From a virus, in IMG/VR virus record IMGVR_UViG_3300046534_001250, positions 18,034 through 82,033 of that record: DNA of 64,000 bases; one strand, 5' to 3'. This document shows positions 60,001-64,000 of this stretch, piece by piece. Within the stretch, counting starts at the first letter, position 1. Every line of letters starts with the position of its first letter. Under the pieces are notes generated by a model. That model was not told the origin of the DNA, did not search any database, and was given only the letters and a program-made list of their open reading frames with translations. The position numbers and the translations under genes were made by a program.

Positions 60001-62858
60001 TAAGGATTAGTTTCATTAAACTCATAGGTGTGAGTCGTCAACCCAGGAGAACCTTCTACGGTTTGTGAGACAGCGCGACTGATAAGCATACGACGCTTAA
60101 ACGCAATATCAGATATAACGGCGCCTTCTCCTCCAACAGCTTCTTCAACTAAAAAGTCTGTCTCAACGTAACTACCTAGTAACCGGGTAATGAAGGACTC
60201 CCCAAGAGCACACCAACTATCCCTAATGGGGCGGAACCTGCGACCATTATGCTGTAAGACACTACGCATACCTTCTATCATCTGGGCGCCCTGCGACATT
60301 CCACCAAGGTCACCCTGGTCATCAATCGAACAGAACTCAAAGCTATAGTATGGTTCAATACTTCCTAGGTGCTGCTGAGTAGGGAACTCTTGTCCGAGAA
60401 TAGGAATGTTTGCGACTATGTTACGTAGTCCGCCAGATACACCGGTGTTAACTACGTTATCGGTCTTAAAGTATTCAAGAGCCCCAGTCTTTCGTATCTC
60501 GTCCAGATTTCCACTTCGAGCATTAAGAGTCCAGTGCTTCCACCAGACATTAATAATATCTTCGTCAGCATCGTAGTAGAACCAATCATCTTCAAAAAGT
60601 CTAAAGACCAGTTCTTTAACAGCTTGTTTCTGATCCTCTGGAAAGTCCTCTAGATTATCTACCCGTTCTGTAACGTCAGATGCAGTAGGGAGCTGAGCAA
60701 CTCCACTATTAACACCACGCGTAGCATCAATAATATGCTCGCCATAAGGGGCGAGTAAAAACGAATTGATAGGGTCTACAGGAACGCGGTCATAGTATAG
60801 GGTTCCAGCCTGTTCGTTTCTAGCCATATGTATAAGCGTGTCGTCTGGCCATGGCGGCAACTGTACACCTTGCATATCTCTACGTTCCCAGTACTCAAAG
60901 TGCAAGTGAGGGCCAGTACTACCCGCATAGATAGCAGACCTTCTATTCGCAGACGTATTCCAAGGGAGCACTCCATTGATATTGCGTACGAAAATATCGC
61001 TCAGTTGTTCAAAGACCCAGTCCTCTTTAAAGGTACTGGTGGTTCCTACTGTTCCAAGCTTAAAGCCTAAGCGAACATCTTCCTCCGTAATGGGATGACC
61101 GCCTGCGAGCTTTGCTCGTGCCTCTGCGCTAATAGAGTCCAGATGCATGTAGAAGCCAATCGCACCATCAACATGATTGATGCGTACGCGCTGACCACCA
61201 GTTCGGAACTCACTCCAAAAGAAAACATTAGGATCGTCAACGTTCGGAATGATAGTGCCAACCGGGATCTTAGTCTCAACGCGAAGTCCAGAGACAACCA
61301 CATCAGGAAACCTATCCTCAATAGATCTGCGCCATTCATCCTGTAGGGCCGCTGCCTCTAAAGGGACCTTCTCTTTGGTAATAACGTTGCCAGCGTACCA
61401 AGTTTGACCACCGTTACGATGGTCTACGATACTACTAATAGTACCAGGTGCAACAGCAAAAACAGTTGACCCAGCTGGGGCTCCTATGTCGAGACCATAA
61501 TGCACACTAGGCTTTTTGTCAGGCAGAGCCCTCCACGTACTAGAATGCTTCTGTGCGCCATGACTAATATAAGTATCAATCAACTTACTGAATGGAATCG
61601 GCACCCCGTTTAAATCACCGATTGGAGTATGTTTGCCATGAGGTCTGCTCCAGCCTGAGCGACGTCTCATCCAGCCAGTTTGAACATCATTCTCAAACCA
61701 AGGTATGAAGTCTGCAGAGCCATATCCAGAAACATTAACCGCTGGTAAAGTCCTTTCTACGGAACGATCGTAGATAGTCTTAATGTGCTCTTGCCATTCT
61801 TGCGGGAACCGAATATCCTTGTAAGTAGCAAACGCAAAGCTAACGCCACCTTGGTAGCCAAGCATTTTGTTCAGCCACTTAGAAACAAGGCGACTATGCT
61901 CCTTGGTGGCAGGACGGCTAAGAGGCATAGTCAAAGGCTTACCGTCTGCAGGGTCTCGCTCTAACCCAAAGAATAGTCCTGAAATTCCTGCGGCAACTAA
62001 GTCTGCTTCTACATCAATATCAAAGTTCTTCTTGAGAGCATCTCTCTGTAAGTAATTGATATACCGTACATAGATACGAGATTGGATCGGTTCAAGCACG
62101 TAGGGCGATGGACTCATTCTATCTGGCAGAGGGAGCATATCGAACACATCGCCGTGATGCACTGCTATCATGTCGTCTAAAGTTCTGTTGGCGTTATTCA
62201 TATACTCTTCGCCAATCAGACTCCACTGCCTGTGGGTTCCAATCCCTCCAGCGTCTTGAACGTCAAGAGCAACATCAGAACGAGCAATGATGTTTGGTCG
62301 ATACTGCCGCTCAAACTTATCGTCAAGATCCCAGCCGATAGTCATCCGAACAGCAGGAGTATCAGTACGACCTTCTTCTCCCTGGAGCCATTCAGTAGCC
62401 CAGTCCTGACGGTATAGGAAGTTGTGGGTATAAGGACTGTAGTTGAACCACGTAAGTTGCAGTTGCATTACCCAAGAATCACTTGAGTTTGGTAGCGGCG
62501 AAACATTAACACTAGTCATAGTGAATGCCATGTTCTGGCCAAGAGACCATTCAGGAACAATGGATTCTCTTAGAAACCTATTCTCAATATAACAAAAAGG
62601 ACTATGACGAAACTCCACCAGTAAGCGGTGGAGGTCGAGCATCTGGTCGCCAGTGAAAATACTAACAAGCTGAATCGCAGTCTGACCATGCCCACTAGGA
62701 ATCTTAGTACTACTTTTTGAGCGCAAAGTCTTCCACTGGTAGATTAAGTCTTCCTTTTGAACATTGATATTAGAAGGCGGGATAATAAGGCTAATGTCGT
62801 TAATAACAAAAACATTACTGTCGTGCAATTCATAAGGGTCTGCACCTTGTCTAATCAT
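54039..62858 (-). CDS. Giant tail hub protein (2,939 aa) with M23 metallopeptidase and membrane-like segments
   Basis: Residues ~1-170 resemble a tail-tip/distal domain (FVINDISLIIPPSNI, MQLQLTWFNYSPYT). An M23 (LytM-type) endopeptidase domain spans about 430-680 with zinc ligands H453 and D457 (HYGLDIGAP), the HLxxI histidine H572 (FYMHLDSI) and H651-L-H653 (GSTGPHLHFEYW). It has an ~80-residue insertion between the first strands. Residues ~1780-1930 match hub/late-control D-type domains (LRPGLNIQLRVGYSND, LISGRVVDVQWNKQGDTAELTVQSFG), and near 2550 another hub-like strand set (EIITLGNPRIRPWDICILQD). Hydrophobic stretches lie near 2036, 2213, 2773 and 2813. It probably cuts peptidoglycan and inserts in membrane during entry. 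Confidence 0.85.
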   Translation of the reverse strand: MIRQGADPYELHDSNVFVINDISLIIPPSNINVQKEDLIYQWKTLRSKSSTKIPSGHGQTAIQLVSIFTGDQMLDLHRLLVEFRHSPFCYIENRFLRESIVPEWSLGQNMAFTMTSVNVSPLPNSSDSWVMQLQLTWFNYSPYTHNFLYRQDWATEWLQGEEGRTDTPAVRMTIGWDLDDKFERQYRPNIIARSDVALDVQDAGGIGTHRQWSLIGEEYMNNANRTLDDMIAVHHGDVFDMLPLPDRMSPSPYVLEPIQSRIYVRYINYLQRDALKKNFDIDVEADLVAAGISGLFFGLERDPADGKPLTMPLSRPATKEHSRLVSKWLNKMLGYQGGVSFAFATYKDIRFPQEWQEHIKTIYDRSVERTLPAVNVSGYGSADFIPWFENDVQTGWMRRRSGWSRPHGKHTPIGDLNGVPIPFSKLIDTYISHGAQKHSSTWRALPDKKPSVHYGLDIGAPAGSTVFAVAPGTISSIVDHRNGGQTWYAGNVITKEKVPLEAAALQDEWRRSIEDRFPDVVVSGLRVETKIPVGTIIPNVDDPNVFFWSEFRTGGQRVRINHVDGAIGFYMHLDSISAEARAKLAGGHPITEEDVRLGFKLGTVGTTSTFKEDWVFEQLSDIFVRNINGVLPWNTSANRRSAIYAGSTGPHLHFEYWERRDMQGVQLPPWPDDTLIHMARNEQAGTLYYDRVPVDPINSFLLAPYGEHIIDATRGVNSGVAQLPTASDVTERVDNLEDFPEDQKQAVKELVFRLFEDDWFYYDADEDIINVWWKHWTLNARSGNLDEIRKTGALEYFKTDNVVNTGVSGGLRNIVANIPILGQEFPTQQHLGSIEPYYSFEFCSIDDQGDLGGMSQGAQMIEGMRSVLQHNGRRFRPIRDSWCALGESFITRLLGSYVETDFLVEEAVGGEGAVISDIAFKRRMLISRAVSQTVEGSPGLTTHTYEFNETNPYDEEAISQNSPSLEANETAREQALKGVYNLELAERYLPLLGLILIAQRSGGNLSNPGLADFGQFEVREYSSPSLGVLGFSGRIPQYITGPDNNRMILPDPDGALRDLIESGILDTSILPFHLPEDGEGYVIVESAGLLGGDVNGTMTNRTTSRMVTSYSSSSLREGVRTQREVTQQIRTYDLSEFLTSSQDLLLLSEIPLEQLLVYRELIDDILMTAQLTLAEPVEYVGSGRTGGRSLAEGVVDEALYNLGAEPHMWRATQEFLKYTAAVTAPVIPGQGMLRAESVDRLTSNPNWLGWKSNHLIADDVKDYVARWHHRGSWTTYLTVGTNTVWRWLIDAPDIGFEALVATPFDQLNVLTGGQSRADRGGDDLAIKSRDKLERFITEGNELIGTQYVDMLPLAVMRADQRIRSSIGARLVGPILGSLENRDEHPIFSTIDQQITAATISSGYWQTREYTATPMFRVSKDLAGDTANGHALQESGLDGDIGFDTIVLTDEDNNVLVGPLIGLDENEQVILPETGSVLKSFYGDIESLRNPGSHFIWTSDLAHEQSKLKYLKGLLARIADDIINEQSMLRAIDREELSSLNANTSMRGSSAYPDLDLPYHPYYGTLYAVSPDFYMWNMYQDGGALNLSVRDSLKDAIKQIVTDCYGSLQELQTGKKHSAGKDSALQDANIDADFSPLTRLRAEGSDGNYQGSDQTAMVSPYYSYDDDQKDIDDFLSVLPDEKRVGIASNNALHARLSLFEGPYGQGAGIQYPSKVIGNAYQTLKEQVESVTPMFGHRLGVTDEVDKSLATQAANDSFSMFNTAAPAHKFGSKDIELLALQSSNDIISQKMMMRRAHPTFKLYFVEEDEFESRLLNFDDFYSYNGVTSFTVVRSRKSAADHAVITIQNVGGTLDGTKRNAITDLDYFSREVDAAADDVETTLGNDPVLTGSDQDQPFGAVVLRPGLNIQLRVGYSNDPSELEVLISGRVVDVQWNKQGDTAELTVQSFGAELMQAIKGTNASSTPATFATTHQLIGTMMLEPELAHFGRWEFGRLDQVGVGQDLTLDFYDYSKDGWMGKFRYSKGAMGWLLNHKLITLGLAMGGFALLSRFPGAGRLIGWIGKKGLLGGSIGGSLAARGVVGKLSHRAVRKALVKAGASEAAGVTALQSAAARTALRGTLEHTARTALEIGGKDFAKRLFRSEKAAALKLFKRGSASLDDAVNQMVSSHAAARARIDAGQWVLDGTFSQGIAANITGKPFKTLGMAFIKDFPKVVAAGAGAGLILDAFSTLIDPVLDKTAGRAHRYFRTVQSSIMLSPRDDNIFPPHPKDYMILDDGTWKQTYNDIIKNVVYVGASTAFLSKDFGLVAAKFLTEDLLEKKATPQSWEYNIVGSTIWDILHECSLRHPGWIYGSRPYGTDFRYTMFFGVPSQRYWARGADNQFVRRMNSLSAALEGEVNIAEYRKLYGDETPSGLSLTEVRDLITTDLMNTDSIDPVDAAAYFFDPDELARTGESPEAFDPSLGESSSFDAADELVQAALNQVMTGRAMDEYLRGLKLRFVPFRRYHTLTSSRDIVWNGLISSENAVYNAVDVTYFNEGSRNTDQPAEAVGSALFKAHWSTPDYKARVMPMPPYRNCRGYQMAMRYGMGQLLHNMREMYRGEIITLGNPRIRPWDICILQDSYNDMVGPVEVEQVVDSFSFETGYITEIKPSAVVIANEISSWPVLEAMKVASLAMTDIEESFVGLRTDDLGSTNNILSWMFGFANKQGSAADNADAQTAWQIAMSRRSAKLFGGDFSVSEDIFGGEPPNTEGIADAIDPVISPIVGAAKVAATLVAGTAVLATGAIAYKAGGWVLPGLGTPSVLLRAAGAIGAGGTVFAMGAGTIGALNQLDPPHLIWLLGGPLFMLNALRGDTVMVIPLMKNGHPIVSGINTHDPSSIWSNFKGNLGNWSDDLMTGSRDMLDLWRLYGINAWKRIPAENRLVNEGILSRRTWDEANGPRN

Positions 62859-63997
62859 TAGTACTCACCCATTAGTCTATCTACGTAAGAGCTAGTAATT
62901 GGCTTACGATGGTCATTAATCAAGATAGAACCACCGAAGTTTCCTGAGCCCATGCGGTTTAGATACGAAGTCATTTGGCCTAACCCACTCTCGCTGTGCA
63001 CCTCACCTCGTACCTGATACCCATTGGGAGCATTCATGTACGTAGTAGGCGTGTTGATTGGTGTGTTCATCATATCATAGTTACTTTGGCGATGTGACAT
63101 TTGGTCCCCTGAAGGACCAACCTGACTGTTGCTAAACAAGCTGCCCTGTGACACGGCCTGGTTTAAGCGACCGCTAGGCATTTCCCCGGCAGCAACAATA
63201 GGAGTAGGAGCATAGCCCTGGTCTCCCATAACACCGAAAGCAAGGGCACTACCGAGCAATCCAGCAGCTATTGGTGCTGCACCCTTCAAGTCCATACGGG
63301 CCATCGTATCTTTGATACGGCCCATAGAAAGACTGGCGCTACCAGCAGCATCTTGAATACGGTCAGCACGATACCCACGCATGGAACTACCAAGCATACT
63401 GTCGCCACCAACTAGGTTGCCAAGAACCTCCATTCCATTAAGTCCATTAAGCCCTCTCTCTAGCTGGCCAGCAGTCATGTCCGCGCCACCATACTTCTGA
63501 GCCATACCAGCAGCAGATTCAAGCACGTCTACAACACCGTCCAGCGTACTTCCAGAATGACTCATCCCTGCCGTAAGCTTAGAGACCACACCCTGAACCC
63601 GCTTACCGCCTTTCACTGTGATAGGCCCAGGAGCTGTCATGTCACCGGTATCATAACCAGTATCTAAGAAGATCTTCTCTTTCAAGAAACGACGCATAGA
63701 AGATCCATCACCCTTCATGAGGCTATCCGCAGCACCAGTAAGCTCTTCAGCCAAAGGCATATAGCGCTCATGCTTCTTAGCCTTTAAGAGTACTTGCTCA
63801 GTTAATGCACCAAGCATACCTCTAGCCTCAGCACCCTCTCGACCATCTGGACCGAAAGCTAAGACCGCATCCTGGAGCGGGCGCAAACCAACATCCAGCT
63901 TACCGGTACTCTGGTTCAATGCAATTTCCTTCATAGCATTTTCATATTCTGCGCCACCATCAACAACACCTGGCAGTGTGGCGTGGAAAGCTTTCAT
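62858..63997 (-). CDS. Tape-measure-like protein, C-terminal part, truncated by the window edge
   Basis: The visible 379 residues are Ala/Gly/Met-rich with helical and low-complexity parts (GAAPIAAGLLGSALAFGVMGDQGYAPTP, LNGLNGMEVLGNLVGG). The end is flexible and Asn/Ser-rich. This composition and the position immediately before the hub gene fit the C-terminus of a tape-measure or a large internal tail protein. The frame is open to the window edge, so the ATG at 63997 is unlikely to be the true start. The stop overlaps the hub start (TAATG). Identity is inferred from context. Confidence 0.5.
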   Translation of the reverse strand: MKAFHATLPGVVDGGAEYENAMKEIALNQSTGKLDVGLRPLQDAVLAFGPDGREGAEARGMLGALTEQVLLKAKKHERYMPLAEELTGAADSLMKGDGSSMRRFLKEKIFLDTGYDTGDMTAPGPITVKGGKRVQGVVSKLTAGMSHSGSTLDGVVDVLESAAGMAQKYGGADMTAGQLERGLNGLNGMEVLGNLVGGDSMLGSSMRGYRADRIQDAAGSASLSMGRIKDTMARMDLKGAAPIAAGLLGSALAFGVMGDQGYAPTPIVAAGEMPSGRLNQAVSQGSLFSNSQVGPSGDQMSHRQSNYDMMNTPINTPTTYMNAPNGYQVRGEVHSESGLGQMTSYLNRMGSGNFGGSILINDHRKPITSSYVDRLMGEY

Positions 63998-64000
63998 GCC

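Noticed and set aside
1-64000. tRNA genes, insertion sequences, attachment sites, replication origin
   Set aside because: I saw no cloverleaf with a TTCRANNC-type arm in the few intergenic gaps, no transposase motif, no integrase gene and no clear iteron cluster. Absence is by eye only; a tRNA scan would be decisive.

Overview
The window is one stretch of a large double-stranded DNA tailed-phage genome (Caudoviricetes). Evidence: rIIA/rIIB homologues, a phage-type primase-helicase, an ATP-dependent DNA ligase, ThyX, a T4/P2-like baseplate set (gp25-like and J/gp47-like proteins) and very large tail structural proteins. The gp25 and J proteins imply a contractile tail (myovirus morphology). 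Genes are tightly packed, with many ATGA or TAATG overlaps. I see no tRNA, CRISPR or IS element. The host cannot be read off directly. A heptosyltransferase-like GT9 enzyme, a GmhB-like HAD phosphatase and an HldE-like sugar kinase make a heptose-containing (Gram-negative-like) envelope plausible, but this is inference.

Layout. (1) 1-6470, plus strand: end of recA, a small overlapping gene, rIIA, rIIB, two small genes behind terminators, the N-terminal part of a DnaE-type DNA polymerase III alpha subunit, and two small genes. (2) 6475-9630, minus strand: a self-contained cassette with an extended -10 promoter at its right end, three tail-fibre-like genes, a patatin-like phospholipase and a terminator. 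(3) 9673-31551, plus strand: the rest of the polymerase, interrupted by an ORF-less group I intron; a metallophosphoesterase; a Cas4-like nuclease; an IMPDH/GMP-reductase-like protein; a PfkB sugar kinase; primase-helicase; ligase; a DEDD exonuclease; ThyX; a cupin; several PD-(D/E)XK nucleases; a ClpP-like protease; a helix-turn-helix protein; and about 20 small unknown genes. (4) 31567-31592: a bidirectional terminator. (5) 31599-64000, minus strand: the tail operon, read from the right edge. It holds a probable tape-measure C-terminus, a 2,939-residue hub protein carrying an M23 peptidase, small baseplate genes, gp25-like, J-like, a run of large beta-rich structural proteins, a beta-repeat fibre, and finally a GT9 glycosyltransferase, a HAD phosphatase and a coiled-coil protein.

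Together the plus-strand genes form a near-complete replication and recombination set (RecA, PolIII alpha, primase-helicase, ligase, exonucleases, resolvase, ThyX). The minus strand builds the tail and baseplate. The most striking feature is the polymerase. Its PHP and first palm motifs are on one gene, its catalytic aspartates are on another 3.7 kb away, and a complete minus-strand tail-fibre/patatin transcription unit lies between. The second gene is itself split by a group I intron at the conserved RRAMG/KKK site.
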